Below are positions 33,884 through 43,216 of a DNA stretch of 64,000 nucleotides, in pieces; positions within the stretch are counted from its first letter, which is position 1, and the number at the start of each line of letters is the position of its first letter. The notes beneath the pieces are model-generated. The model saw only the letters and a program-made list of their open reading frames with translations. It had not been told where the DNA came from and did no database searches. The stretch lies in the NCBI GenBank assembly GCA_002435325.1, contig DJMJ01000028.1:1-64000 (forward strand). The letters run 5' to 3'. Position numbers and translations under genes: made by a program. This DNA comes from Nitrospira sp. UBA6493 (lineage in GTDB: Bacteria > Nitrospirota > Nitrospiria > Nitrospirales > Nitrospiraceae).

Positions 33884-34635
33884 GCCCCGAAGGACTCGAA
33901 CAGCTGTTGAATGAGGTGAAGAACGGACGACTGGCTGTCTCTCACGCGGTGCAGCGGTTGCGGACGATGCCGTTTGAAGATCTGGGCTTTGCCTCGCTCG
34001 ACCACCACCGGTCGCTCCGCCAGGGCTTTCCGGAAGTGTTGTTGTGCGAAGGGAAAACCAAGAAACAAGTGCTGGCCATCGCTCGGGCGCTGATCAAGAA
34101 GGGCGGCCCGTTTCTCGCGACGAGAGCCGAGCCGGCGGTGGCCAAGGCGATCACCAAACTCGACCGGCGAGCCCGGTATCATGAGGACGCGCGCATCGTG
34201 TCGATCGAGGCCGCGCGCCCGCGCCGCGCCGGGCATGTGTTGGTCCTGACTGCGGGCACGGCCGATGTGCCGGTAGCCGAAGAGGCCCGGGTGACGGCAG
34301 AAGTAATGGGGAGCCGTGTCGAAACGCTCTACGACGTGGGCGTCGCCGGACTGCATCGTCTCTTGGGGCGAAAGGAGCGGCTCTTCGAAGCCCGTGTGGC
34401 GATTGTGGTGGCCGGGATGGACGGCGTGCTGCCGAGCGTCGTTGGAGGACTGGTCGATTGTCCCGTGGTCGCGGTGCCGACCAGCAGAGGCTATGGCGCC
34501 AGTTTCGGCGGGTTAGCCTCGCTGTTGACGATGCTGAATTCCTGTGCGGCCGGGGTCGGAGTCATGAACATCGATAACGGATTCGGCGCCGGCTGCCTGG
34601 CTCATCGCATCAACATGCTAGGGATGAAAGACTAG
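33880..34635 (+). CDS. larB: LarB, pyridinium-3,5-biscarboxylate mononucleotide synthase
   Basis: Carboxylates and hydrolyses nicotinic acid adenine dinucleotide in the first step of nickel-pincer nucleotide cofactor synthesis. The 251-residue protein has the LarB N-terminal region (EVKNGRLAVSHAVQRL), EVLLCEGKTKKQ, and the PurE-like core with TAGTADVPVAEEA, GMDGVLPSVVGGL and PTSRGYGASFGGLASLL. It overlaps gpsA by 4 bp. larC lies 0.9 kb downstream, separated by an opposite-strand gene; larE and larA are not in the window. Confidence 0.93.
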   Translation: MSPEGLEQLLNEVKNGRLAVSHAVQRLRTMPFEDLGFASLDHHRSLRQGFPEVLLCEGKTKKQVLAIARALIKKGGPFLATRAEPAVAKAITKLDRRARYHEDARIVSIEAARPRRAGHVLVLTAGTADVPVAEEARVTAEVMGSRVETLYDVGVAGLHRLLGRKERLFEARVAIVVAGMDGVLPSVVGGLVDCPVVAVPTSRGYGASFGGLASLLTMLNSCAAGVGVMNIDNGFGAGCLAHRINMLGMKD

Positions 34636-34649
34636 GAGTGGGGCGGTTT

Positions 34650-35243
34650 TCATCGGACTTCCAAGGTTCCGCGTTTGGGCCAGGCGACGACCGAGGTGCG
34701 TAGGCCCTTCTCGCCATTCGTCAGCAACTTTGTGCGAACTTCATATGCATAGGTTCCTGCCGGTGTTCGCTGCTTGGTCTGATCCTGGCCGTCCCACGTG
34801 AGAATCAGAGAGATATTTTGTCTGTCTCCCGCATTTTCTGGAGGCTGCGGGCTGATTTCCTGGCGCTGGGAGAGAAACCGCAACGACGTTTTGGACGGAG
34901 AACTGATGAGCGAGGAGACTTCAAGCACCGTGGCTCCGTCGAATTGCTTGGGGAGCTGGACGGTGACGGAAAATTCCAAGGGCCCGTTTTCAGGGGTAAA
35001 AGGGATTGGCACGATCTTCAAGTCGATGATTTTCAGCTCTGGTTCTGGACGGGGGACTCGGGAGCGTTTTGTTTTGGCCCATCCGTCCATAGGGGAGAGT
35101 GCGATCAGGCTGACTGCGCAGCACAGCATGAACAGCAGCACCGCTCGTCCAGGCCGAATGGCAGGATGTTGGTCTCTCCCTGCCGCGAGATTCATGAGGG
35201 AGGAGGGTTGGGGCTGAGACGCTTGTGTGTATGGCTGTGTCAT
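34650..35243 (-). CDS. secreted or membrane-anchored protein of unknown function
   Basis: A 197-residue protein whose hydrophobic segment AVLLFMLCCAVSLIALSP acts as signal peptide or anchor, preceded by a long polar N terminus if the ATG at 35243 is used. The ATG at 35195 would give a more usual signal peptide. The mature part is beta-rich (LEFSVTVQLPKQFDGATVLE, ISLILTWDGQDQT, AGTYAYEVRTKLL) and resembles an FlgD-like or Ig-like module. The function is unknown. It sits between larB and larC on the opposite strand. Confidence 0.65.
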   Translation of the reverse strand: MTQPYTQASQPQPSSLMNLAAGRDQHPAIRPGRAVLLFMLCCAVSLIALSPMDGWAKTKRSRVPRPEPELKIIDLKIVPIPFTPENGPLEFSVTVQLPKQFDGATVLEVSSLISSPSKTSLRFLSQRQEISPQPPENAGDRQNISLILTWDGQDQTKQRTPAGTYAYEVRTKLLTNGEKGLRTSVVAWPKRGTLEVR

Positions 35244-35543
35244 GTACGGGGGATAACACAGCCCTCCCAGGCTGTCAACGAAAGCCCCAAGATAAGGCTG
35301 AAAAACAGCCAATGGCACGTCCTGGAACCGTGACACGTAAGATGCGAAATGTGAAAAGAGGGGCGATGCCAGCGTTGCTGTCTTTCAGGTGGATCGGAGC
35401 GTCTTAGCGTGCCGGGGAAGATCGGGTCTCAACAGTGGCCTATTTGAGCCTTCTGCAGTCACAGCCTGATGAAGCGATTGCCGTTAGATGGTGCGTTGGG
35501 TAAGATGGGCGGCCTTTTAATTGAAGCCGAGCGAGGAGTGGCT

Positions 35544-36749
35544 GTGGGACGACACCTGCATTTCGATTGTTTCTCCGGCGTGAGCGGCGACATGGCGCTT
35601 GGCGCGCTCGTCGATGCCGGACTTCCGTTCGCCGCGCTGGTGACGGAACTGAAACGACTGAAGTTGAGCGGGTATCGACTCGAGCAACGGCAGGTCCATC
35701 GCGGGGCTTTGCACGCGACCAAAATATCGGTCGTGATCAAACGCGGGTTCGACCGGCCGCTTGCACTGTCGCGCATCCATCGGGTGCTGGCAGCCAGCAC
35801 GTTGCCTCCAGTGGTGAAAGAACAGAGTCGGGCGGTGTTCGAACGGCTGGCCGAAGCCGAAGGGCTGGCCCATCGCGTGGCAAAGAAAGATGTGCATTTT
35901 CATGAAGTGGGCGTGATCGATTCGTTTATCGATGTGGTGGGTGGTGTATTGGGTTGCTATCTGCTCGGGGTCACGCAGGTGACTGCGTCTCCGATCAATG
36001 TCGGATCGGGAACGATTCAGACGGCGCATGGCCTCTTGCCGGTTCCAGGCCCGGCTGTAGCGGTGCTGGCGAAGGGCATTCCGATCTATTCGAATGGGCC
36101 ACAATGCGAGTTGGCCACTCCGACGGGCGTGGCGCTGTTGCGCACCTTGGCCTCGTCGTTTGGGCCGATGCCGGAGATGACGGTCAGCCAGATGGGCTGT
36201 GGCGCAGGCGATGCCGATCCCGAGGGCTGGACCAATGTCTTGCGGGTATTCCTCTCCGAGGAGTCACCGGCGAGCCTGCGTCCCACCGATCGGGTGATGC
36301 AGATCGAAACCAACCTGGACGACCTGACGCCTCAGGCCTATGAACATGTGATGGAACAATTATTTGCCATCGGCGCGCTGGACGTTACCTTCACGCCGGT
36401 CATCATGAAGCGCAGCCGGCCCGGCGTGGTGGTGAGTTGTCTGGCCGCACCGGACCAATTGGATGCGGTGCTGGAGGTGCTATTTCTGGAGACCACGGCG
36501 CTGGGGGTGAGGATGCAAGAATTGGCCAGGCAGGTGCTGGCGCGACGATTTGTGGCGGTGAAGGTGCCTGGAGGGACGGTGCAGATGAAAGTTGCGGCGA
36601 TCGGCGCCGGATGGGAAAAGGCGGCCCCGGAATATGTTGATTGTAAAAAGATTGCCGTTCGGACCGGCCGTCCGCTCAAGGATGTCATGGATGACGCGCG
36701 ACAGGCCTACTCGCAGGTGATCACTCGAAAAGGCCGGGTACGCGCGTGA
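35544..36749 (+). CDS. larC: LarC, nickel insertion protein of pincer cofactor synthesis
   Basis: Inserts nickel into the bisthio-carboxylate precursor to form the nickel-pincer nucleotide. The 401-residue protein begins HLHFDCFSGVSGDMALGALV, then HFHEVGVIDSFIDVVG, ELATPTGVALLRTLA, and the C-terminal domain with IETNLDDLTPQAYEHVMEQL. The GTG at 35544 has GAGGAG 5 nt upstream and places the family N terminus at residue 2; the upstream reading to 35469 is not needed. In many species LarC is made by ribosomal frameshifting as LarC1/LarC2; here it is one open frame. It overlaps the exchanger gene by 4 bp. Confidence 0.93.
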   Translation: MGRHLHFDCFSGVSGDMALGALVDAGLPFAALVTELKRLKLSGYRLEQRQVHRGALHATKISVVIKRGFDRPLALSRIHRVLAASTLPPVVKEQSRAVFERLAEAEGLAHRVAKKDVHFHEVGVIDSFIDVVGGVLGCYLLGVTQVTASPINVGSGTIQTAHGLLPVPGPAVAVLAKGIPIYSNGPQCELATPTGVALLRTLASSFGPMPEMTVSQMGCGAGDADPEGWTNVLRVFLSEESPASLRPTDRVMQIETNLDDLTPQAYEHVMEQLFAIGALDVTFTPVIMKRSRPGVVVSCLAAPDQLDAVLEVLFLETTALGVRMQELARQVLARRFVAVKVPGGTVQMKVAAIGAGWEKAAPEYVDCKKIAVRTGRPLKDVMDDARQAYSQVITRKGRVRA

Positions 36750-37753
36750 CCATTCTTCTCTATGGGCTCCTTTTCATTGTGTCCGTCGCCGTCACTCTGG
36801 GCGGGTGCGGGCTTTTTACCAATGCCATTGAATGGTTGGGCAAGCGCCTGGGAATTTCTGAGGGCGCGGTTGGCAGCATTTTTGCGGCGATCGGCACGAC
36901 ATTGCCGGAAACATCGATTCCCGTTATTGCCATCTTCTTCGGAACCAGCCGCCAAAAGGCCGAGGTGGGGTTGGGCGCGATCCTCGGCGCGCCCTTTATG
37001 CTCAATACGCTGGTGTTGCCGATCCTGGCGCTGTTATTGGTGCTCTATGCACGAGCGGGGAAGCGTACGGCGCAGTTCCACCTCAACTACGGCGAAGTTC
37101 GAACTGATCTGACCTTCTTCTGTGTCAGCTATGCCGTGGCGCTAGGCTGTGTGTTCGTGCCGTCACACACGGTGCATCTGATCGCGGCGGCCGCTTTGAT
37201 CAGCCTGTACATCTACTACATGAAGATCAAGTTCAGCGCTGAGGATGAAGAGGGTGGGGAGGGGGCGGTCGAACCGCTGATTTTTTCGAAACAGGCCAAG
37301 ACGCCCACCTACGTGATGATCGGGCTGCAGGCAGTGGCCGGTCTTGGCGGATTGATTCTCGGCGCCCATCTGTTCGTAACGGCGGCTGAGACCATGGCGA
37401 CGGCGCTGGCGATCTCGCCGTTGGTGTTGGCGCTGCTCATTGCCCCGCTGGCGACGGAGCTGCCGGAGATGTCCAATAGCTTTCTCTGGCTCTATCGCAA
37501 GAAAGACCGCTTGGCGGTCGGCAATGTGACCGGCGCGATGGTGTTTCAGGGTACGTTTCCGGTTTCTGTGGGCTTGATTGGCACGGAGTGGGCCTTGGCT
37601 CCCTCCGCGTTGCTTGCGATGGTGCTGGCGGTCGTCGGAGCCGGCCTCTGCCTGCTTCAGATTCTTGTCCGTGGGCGGTGGCAACCGTGGTTGCTGAGTG
37701 CGGGCGCCATCCTTTATATAGGGTACACGGTGTATCTCTATGTTGGCGGGTGA
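36746..37753 (+). CDS. calcium/sodium or proton antiporter, CaCA family (YrbG-like)
   Basis: A 335-residue membrane protein with about ten transmembrane helices. The two alpha repeats of cation/Ca2+ exchangers are seen: GSIFAAIGTTLPETSIPVIA near residue 45 and LLIAPLATELPEMSNSFLWL near residue 230, each with the ion-binding TE/PE motif. A charged loop (EDEEGGEGAVE) joins the halves. GTG start overlapping the larC stop (GTGA), so it is co-transcribed with larC; a metal or cation link to nickel chemistry is possible but unproven. Confidence 0.85.
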   Translation: MTILLYGLLFIVSVAVTLGGCGLFTNAIEWLGKRLGISEGAVGSIFAAIGTTLPETSIPVIAIFFGTSRQKAEVGLGAILGAPFMLNTLVLPILALLLVLYARAGKRTAQFHLNYGEVRTDLTFFCVSYAVALGCVFVPSHTVHLIAAAALISLYIYYMKIKFSAEDEEGGEGAVEPLIFSKQAKTPTYVMIGLQAVAGLGGLILGAHLFVTAAETMATALAISPLVLALLIAPLATELPEMSNSFLWLYRKKDRLAVGNVTGAMVFQGTFPVSVGLIGTEWALAPSALLAMVLAVVGAGLCLLQILVRGRWQPWLLSAGAILYIGYTVYLYVGG

Positions 37754-37769
37754 ATGAGGAGTGATGCGT

Positions 37770-38828
37770 GTGAAGCAGGCGAAGATAGAATTGGATGACA
37801 TGCCGCTGTTGGGGATTACGATGGGCGATCCTGCCGGGATCGGCCCTGAGGTGATTGCCAAAGCCTTGGCCGGTGGTCAGCTCGATCGGTTGTGCATACC
37901 GCTGGTCATTGGATCGTATCCGGTGATGGCGCAGACGGTCAAATCCTTGCGGCTGAAGGCGACGGTCGTGCGGGCCGATGATTATGACCCGGCTTCGGCC
38001 AAGGGGCAGATGGTGGTCGTGCTGGATCCTTTGGAGCGGCCGCTCAAGAAGTTTAAGCCTGGCGTGGGGGCGAAGGAGACCGGCGCGGCATCTGTGGCCT
38101 TCATCAAGAAGGCCGTCCATCTGGCCGAGCTCGGCTGCATCGACGGCATCGTGACGGCGCCGATCAATAAAGAAGCCATCAACATGGCGGGCTGCCATTA
38201 TCCCGGTCATACGGAATTGCTCGCGGATCTGACGAAGACGCAGGAATCTGGCATGATGATCGTGGGCGGCCCGCTGCGCATCATGTTCGTGACGACGCAT
38301 GTGGCGATCAAGGATTTGCCGAAGCTCCTGACGAAAGCCAAGATCGAAAAAGGCATCCGATTGGCGCATCAGGCGCTGACGGATCTCTACGGCATCAAGA
38401 AGCCCCGTATCGGTGTGGCGGCGTTGAATCCGCATGCCGGGGAACATGGATTATTCGGCAATGAGGAGGCCCGTGTGATCCTTCCGGCCGCTCGCGCGGC
38501 GCAGGCTCGGGGGATTTTGGCCAGCGATCCTCAGCCGGCCGATACGCTGTTCGGAAAGGCCGTCAAAGGGCAGTACGATGGCATCGTGGCGATGTATCAT
38601 GACCAGGGCTTGATTCCGTTGAAGCTGGTCGCGTTCGGCACCTGTGTGAATGTCACGGTGGGATTGCCGATTATTCGCACCTCGGTGGATCATGGCACGG
38701 CATTCGATATTGTCGGGAAGGGCATTGCCGATCCTGGCAGTTTGCTCGAAGCAGTCACACTCGCGGCAACTCTCGCCGTCAAACGACGGGCGAAGAGTTC
38801 GACGCGTCACATAGCGAGGCAACGATGA
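37770..38828 (+). CDS. pdxA: 4-hydroxythreonine-4-phosphate dehydrogenase
   Basis: Oxidises 4-phosphohydroxy-threonine in DXP-dependent pyridoxal phosphate synthesis. Landmarks are LGITMGDPAGIGPEV, HYPGHTELLAD, LNPHAGEHGLFGNEE and YHDQGLIPLKLVAFG with VDHGTAFDI. I chose the GTG at 37770 because AGGAG (37757-37761) is 8 nt before it; the ATG at 37764 would be only 2 nt away. The stop overlaps the next gene (ATGA), which leads to rsmA; pdxA-rsmA is a common bacterial pairing. Confidence 0.94.
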   Translation: MKQAKIELDDMPLLGITMGDPAGIGPEVIAKALAGGQLDRLCIPLVIGSYPVMAQTVKSLRLKATVVRADDYDPASAKGQMVVVLDPLERPLKKFKPGVGAKETGAASVAFIKKAVHLAELGCIDGIVTAPINKEAINMAGCHYPGHTELLADLTKTQESGMMIVGGPLRIMFVTTHVAIKDLPKLLTKAKIEKGIRLAHQALTDLYGIKKPRIGVAALNPHAGEHGLFGNEEARVILPAARAAQARGILASDPQPADTLFGKAVKGQYDGIVAMYHDQGLIPLKLVAFGTCVNVTVGLPIIRTSVDHGTAFDIVGKGIADPGSLLEAVTLAATLAVKRRAKSSTRHIARQR

Positions 38829-39151
38829 CAGAACAAGAGAATCGGGGACTCGCCATTGTCCAGCAGCAGGTGAAAGAGCTGGATGCCATTGCCAAACAGA
38901 CGATGGAAGACCTTAACACCGTGGCCGGGACCGAGCGGGTGGCCAAGTGGAAAGCGCGCACGGTGGCATTGCTCACCGAAGCGCTGGGCCAGCCGGCGGT
39001 CCAGAAGTTTGCGGCGATTCAACAGGGACCGTCGTTCACCAACGATCTGGTCGAAGAGTTTTCCGACCTGATTGATTCCTACCGGACGCCGCTGACCGGG
39101 CTTGCCAAGCAACTGGCGCAAGTCGCGTCTCGTCCACCCAGCGGGACATAG
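38825..39151 (+). CDS. small helical protein of unknown function in the pdxA-rsmA operon
   Basis: A 108-residue, fully helical protein with no known motif (QQQVKELDAIAKQTMEDL, QKFAAIQQGPSFTNDLVEEF). It overlaps pdxA by 4 bp and ends 3 bp before rsmA, so it is translated together with them. Possibly an adapter or a small coiled coil; I do not recognise a family. Confidence 0.7.
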   Translation: MTEQENRGLAIVQQQVKELDAIAKQTMEDLNTVAGTERVAKWKARTVALLTEALGQPAVQKFAAIQQGPSFTNDLVEEFSDLIDSYRTPLTGLAKQLAQVASRPPSGT

Positions 39152-39154
39152 CTG

Positions 39155-39958
39155 GTGGATTTCTCGGACCTTCCACCCGCCAACAAGCGACTCGGCCAGA
39201 ATTTTCTCATCGACCCGAATATCGTTCGCAAGATCGTCGCCCTGGCTGAGGTCAGCCAGGAGACGCATGCGCTCGAAATCGGGCCTGGGCGTGGCATCCT
39301 CACGGAGGCATTGTGCAAGGCAGCGGGGCAGGTGACCGCGGTGGAGATCGATCCCAGGCTGCACGCCTATATAGCCGGGCGTCAGGCCGAGTTTCCGAAT
39401 CTCACCCTGGTGTTAGGCGATGCGCTGACCTATTCCTTCGAAGAGCTGCCAGCCGGTACGGTCGTCGTCGCCAACCTGCCGTATTACATTTCCACGCCCC
39501 TGCTATTCAGATTGCTGGAGCATCGCGACCGGATTCCACGCATGGTGCTCATGCTGCAGAACGAAGTGGCCGACCGGCTTGTGGCGAAACCCGGCACAGC
39601 GGATTACGGCGTGCTCTCCGTAATGGCGCAGTACGCCGCGGACATCACGAAGGCCTTCCGAGTCTCCGCTCAATGTTTCAGGCCCAGGCCGGAAGTCGGC
39701 TCCGCCGTCATATTGTTGCGCACAAAGGAACGACGGGAGCTGAGCCCTGATGAAGAATCGAAATTCGGTGCGCTGGTGAAAGCCGCCTTTGCCCACCGGC
39801 GCAAGACGCTGGTGAATTCGCTGAAGGATGAAGGGTATGACCAGGTGCGCATAGTCGGGGCGATCGATCATCTGAATTTGCCTGCTGCGGTTCGGGCAGA
39901 AGTGCTCACGCTCGACCAGTTGATACAGCTGACGCGGACCATCGCTTCACGGGGATGA
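39155..39958 (+). CDS. rsmA: 16S rRNA (adenine1518-N6/adenine1519-N6)-dimethyltransferase
   Basis: Dimethylates two adjacent adenines in helix 45 of 16S rRNA. The 267-residue protein has RLGQNFLIDPNIV, the SAM site ALEIGPGRGILTEAL, the catalytic NLPYYIST, and FRPRPEVGSAVILL. GTG start after a 3-bp gap, coupled to the small gene before it. Confidence 0.96.
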   Translation: MDFSDLPPANKRLGQNFLIDPNIVRKIVALAEVSQETHALEIGPGRGILTEALCKAAGQVTAVEIDPRLHAYIAGRQAEFPNLTLVLGDALTYSFEELPAGTVVVANLPYYISTPLLFRLLEHRDRIPRMVLMLQNEVADRLVAKPGTADYGVLSVMAQYAADITKAFRVSAQCFRPRPEVGSAVILLRTKERRELSPDEESKFGALVKAAFAHRRKTLVNSLKDEGYDQVRIVGAIDHLNLPAAVRAEVLTLDQLIQLTRTIASRG

Positions 39959-40004
39959 GATGGTCAGGTGGAGGGGATTGGACGATCTCATCCTAGTCCA
40001 TTGT

Positions 40005-40033
40005 TTGAAACGATTTCGCCCCTGTGTTAGCAT
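40005..40033 (+). promoter_or_regulatory. putative ftsK promoter, leaderless
   Basis: TTGAAA (40005-40010), 17-bp spacer, TAGCAT (40028-40033), then 6 nt to the ATG at 40040. Transcription should begin at or next to the start codon. Confidence 0.5.
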
Positions 40034-40039
40034 CCACCA

Positions 40040-42460
40040 ATGGGTGTTACTACGTCCTCGAAGCGGGGCGAAGCCCGCCGGGCCCCGTCTCCTCCTTCCC
40101 ACATCCAGCGCGAAGTGATTGGGGTGATGCTGATCGCGTTGAGCTTGCTCACGCTGCTCAGCCTGCTCTCGTTCGTGCCGGGTGAGGCGAAGACAGTCGC
40201 GGCGGGAGCGCCTGCGGCCAATCCTCCACGCAATCTCATCGGATCGTTCGGCGCGGTCCTCGCAGGCGGGTTCTTTTATCTCATTGGCGGCGCGGGTTAT
40301 CTCTTCCCCTTGTTGCTGGGCCGTGTGGGCTTGCGGTGCTTTTCGCAGAGTCCTGTCAGTATCCGCTTGCGCACAGCGGGAAGCTCTCTCGCGGCGGTCC
40401 TCTTTCTCAGCGCGTTTCTCCATCTGGAAGCCACTGCTGTGCCGACGTTGACGAGTGGCCTGGTCTATCGCGGAGTGGCCGGGGGCGTCTGCGGTCAAAT
40501 CTTAGCCGAGGGACTGCGCGCGTGGTTTGCCAGCACCGGCGCGCACATTTTGATTATCACGGGGTTTCTCGTATCCCTGCTCTTCACAACACCGCTCTCC
40601 CTCACCGAATTTGTTCACGCGATGCCAGCCCGCTGGACGGCGCTGCGCGAACAACTGGCTGCGTTGATGCCTGAACGGGCCGAACCGTCGCCGATCGAGT
40701 CAGCTAATCGGCGGCAGCGAGGCAAGCCGGCCAAGGCTGATCGTGAGCAGGAGCGCGCGGAGCCAGCGGCTGCGCTTATTGAAGAAACGGTTTCAAATCC
40801 GCCATCAGAATGGCCGGTTATTCAGCCGCCCTTGCAGGCGGTCATGGCTTCTGTGGAGGCCACAGAAGCGGAGCCAGAAATCGCTCCGGTGTCCGTCGAT
40901 GCGGGGGATTATCAGCTGCCCGATCCGGATGAGCTGTTGACTGATCCAAGCGGTCCGGTCACACGTATGTCGGATGAGGAGTTGAAAGCGCAGTCGGATG
41001 TGTTGATGCGGGCATTGACGAGCTTTGGCATCGAGGGGAAGGTGACGGAGGTTCGGCCTGGCCCGGTCGTGACGATGTATGAGTTTGAACCGTCGCCGGG
41101 AACGAAGGTCGCAAGAATTGTGAATCTGGCGGACGATCTGGCGCTTGGTTTGAAGGCGACGAGCCTGCGTATTGTCGCGCCGATCCCAGGGAAGTCGGTC
41201 GTCGGGATCGAAGTCCCGAATCTGGCTCGCGAAACGGTGTCGATGAAAGAAGTGGTGATGAGTGAGACGTTTACGAAGGCCCGCTCGAAGCTGACACTGG
41301 CGCTGGGAAAGGACATCTTCGGCGCTCCGGCGACGGCGGATCTCAAGACCATGCCGCATTTGCTGGTGGCCGGCGCGACCGGGGCTGGGAAAAGCGTCGG
41401 GCTCAATACGATGTTGCTGAGCATTCTGTTTTCTGCGCGGCCGAGCGAGGTGAAGCTCTTATTGATCGATCCGAAGATGCTTGAGTTTTCGGCTTACGAT
41501 GGTATTCCCCACTTGCTGCGGCCGGTTATCACCGATGCGAAGTCGGCAGCGCGTGGATTGGGCTGGGTGGTGGCCGAGATGGAGCGTCGCTATAAGCTGC
41601 TTTCGGAGGCGGGTGTCCGGAACATCGACGCGTATAACCGGAAAGTGGCCGGGCTACATGAAGCCTTTGCGGAAGAGGCCGCAGCGGCGAATCAACCGGA
41701 ATTGCCCATGCAGTTTCTGACCGAGGAAGCGCGTCTGGCCGCCGGCGAGTCCACCGACCCTGAGGTGAATCCTGGCCCTCGAGACCGGCCGACTCCACCG
41801 GAACCGCTTCCATATATTATCGTGATGATCGACGAATTGGCGGATCTCATGATGGTGGCTCCCAAGGATGTGGAAGATAAGATCGCGCGGCTGGCGCAAA
41901 TGGCCAGAGCTTCAGGCATTCACCTGGTGCTGGCTACGCAGCGGCCGTCGGTGGATGTGCTGACGGGCCTCATCAAGGCCAACTTTCCCGCAAGGATTGC
42001 GTTCCAAGTCTCGTCAAAAACCGATTCGCGGACTATTCTCGATGCCAACGGCGCCGAGGCGCTCCTGGGACGCGGGGATATGCTGTATCTCGCCTCCGGG
42101 ACCGGCCGGCTCGCTCGTTTGCATGGATCGTTTGTCTCCGATGACGACGTGCGGCGGGTGGTTGAGTTCGTGAAGAAGCAGGCGTTGCCGAAGTACGATC
42201 CCGAGCTGCAATCGCTCAAGCAGGAGGAAGCGGCGGAGGAGGAGGCTAAAGACGAAGTGTATGAACAGGCCAAGGAATTAGTCCTTTCGTCCGGTCAAGC
42301 GTCAGCCTCGTTGATTCAACGGCGTCTGCGGGTGGGCTACCCCCGTGCGGCCCGCATGATCGAGCAAATGGAAGCGGATGGGATTGTGGGCGCCGCGGGC
42401 CGTGATGGCCGGCGGGAAGTGTTGGGCCGTCGAGGGCCGGTAGGAGCGGCTGAAGCATGA
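40040..42460 (+). CDS. ftsK: DNA translocase FtsK
   Basis: A septal ATP-driven DNA pump for chromosome dimer resolution and segregation. The 806-residue protein has four or five N-terminal membrane helices (about 20-190), a short Ala/Glu-rich linker, and the motor: Walker A AGATGAGKSVG (about residue 447), Walker B YIIVMIDELADLM, and VLATQRPSVDVLTGLIKANF. A C-terminal gamma winged helix (SSGQASASLIQRRLRVGYPR) reads the KOPS polarity signals. It overlaps lolA by 4 bp. Confidence 0.96.
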   Translation: MGVTTSSKRGEARRAPSPPSHIQREVIGVMLIALSLLTLLSLLSFVPGEAKTVAAGAPAANPPRNLIGSFGAVLAGGFFYLIGGAGYLFPLLLGRVGLRCFSQSPVSIRLRTAGSSLAAVLFLSAFLHLEATAVPTLTSGLVYRGVAGGVCGQILAEGLRAWFASTGAHILIITGFLVSLLFTTPLSLTEFVHAMPARWTALREQLAALMPERAEPSPIESANRRQRGKPAKADREQERAEPAAALIEETVSNPPSEWPVIQPPLQAVMASVEATEAEPEIAPVSVDAGDYQLPDPDELLTDPSGPVTRMSDEELKAQSDVLMRALTSFGIEGKVTEVRPGPVVTMYEFEPSPGTKVARIVNLADDLALGLKATSLRIVAPIPGKSVVGIEVPNLARETVSMKEVVMSETFTKARSKLTLALGKDIFGAPATADLKTMPHLLVAGATGAGKSVGLNTMLLSILFSARPSEVKLLLIDPKMLEFSAYDGIPHLLRPVITDAKSAARGLGWVVAEMERRYKLLSEAGVRNIDAYNRKVAGLHEAFAEEAAAANQPELPMQFLTEEARLAAGESTDPEVNPGPRDRPTPPEPLPYIIVMIDELADLMMVAPKDVEDKIARLAQMARASGIHLVLATQRPSVDVLTGLIKANFPARIAFQVSSKTDSRTILDANGAEALLGRGDMLYLASGTGRLARLHGSFVSDDDVRRVVEFVKKQALPKYDPELQSLKQEEAAEEEAKDEVYEQAKELVLSSGQASASLIQRRLRVGYPRAARMIEQMEADGIVGAAGRDGRREVLGRRGPVGAAEA

Positions 42461-43167
42461 TGTTGAGACTGTTGCAGGTTGCGGCTTGTGTGGTTTGCAT
42501 CGTCATGGCTGGAACTGCCCGGGCGGGCGATTTTGCCATCGACGACAAGGCGCTGGTGGAAGTACAAGATATTGTGAAACAACTCCAGGCACGATACGAG
42601 AAAACGAAAGATCTTCAAGCGGACTTTACCCAGCAGACTAGGATCGAAGGCTTTGAGCGGCCGGTGACATCGTCCGGCAAGGTCTACATCAAGAAACCAG
42701 GCCGGTTGCGATGGGATTATCTCGAGCCGGCGACCGAGCAGATCTACGTGAATCAGGACGATGTGAAAGTGTATGTGCCGGAGCACAAGCAGGTGCTGGT
42801 GGGGAAGCTGACGCGCATGGCGGCCTCGCAAGCACCGCTTGAACTGTTGCAGGGCGCGGCTAAGCTGGAAGAGTCGTTCGAGGTTGCTCCGGCAACGGGG
42901 AAGGAACGAGGGGTGGGGGGGCTGCGCTTGCTCAGTCTCACGCCCAAGGGGCAGGAGATTGATCCAGCCAAGCCTGTTCAGCGGATTGTGGTGGAGGTGT
43001 TCCCCAAGACCTATTTTATCAGGACCGTCTGGCTCCATGAGATCAATGGCAATGTGGCGACATTCGAGTTTTCATCGCTCAAGCCGAATCTGGGGTTGGG
43101 AAACGACGTCTTTGATTTTAAAGCGCCGCCCGATGTCGAGGTCGTCAAGGCGCCGGTGCTGAATTAG
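42457..43167 (+). CDS. lolA: outer-membrane lipoprotein carrier protein LolA
   Basis: A periplasmic chaperone that ferries lipoproteins from LolCDE to the outer membrane. The 236-residue protein has a signal peptide (1-24) and the LolA core: LQARYEKTKDLQADFTQQT, SSGKVYIKKPGRLRWDY and ATFEFSSLKPNLGLGNDVFDF. Its presence fits the many lipoproteins in this window and a two-membrane envelope. Coupled to ftsK by an ATGA overlap, an arrangement seen in several bacteria. Confidence 0.92.
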   Translation: MMLRLLQVAACVVCIVMAGTARAGDFAIDDKALVEVQDIVKQLQARYEKTKDLQADFTQQTRIEGFERPVTSSGKVYIKKPGRLRWDYLEPATEQIYVNQDDVKVYVPEHKQVLVGKLTRMAASQAPLELLQGAAKLEESFEVAPATGKERGVGGLRLLSLTPKGQEIDPAKPVQRIVVEVFPKTYFIRTVWLHEINGNVATFEFSSLKPNLGLGNDVFDFKAPPDVEVVKAPVLN

Positions 43168-43216
43168 CAGGATGCGATATAGAACTTTGGCGTAACTATT
43201 GTGAGGCGGGTGAGCG

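Noticed and set aside
35469..35543. Longer larC start
   Set aside because: The extra 25 residues do not match the family, and GAGGAG is correctly spaced for the GTG at 35544.
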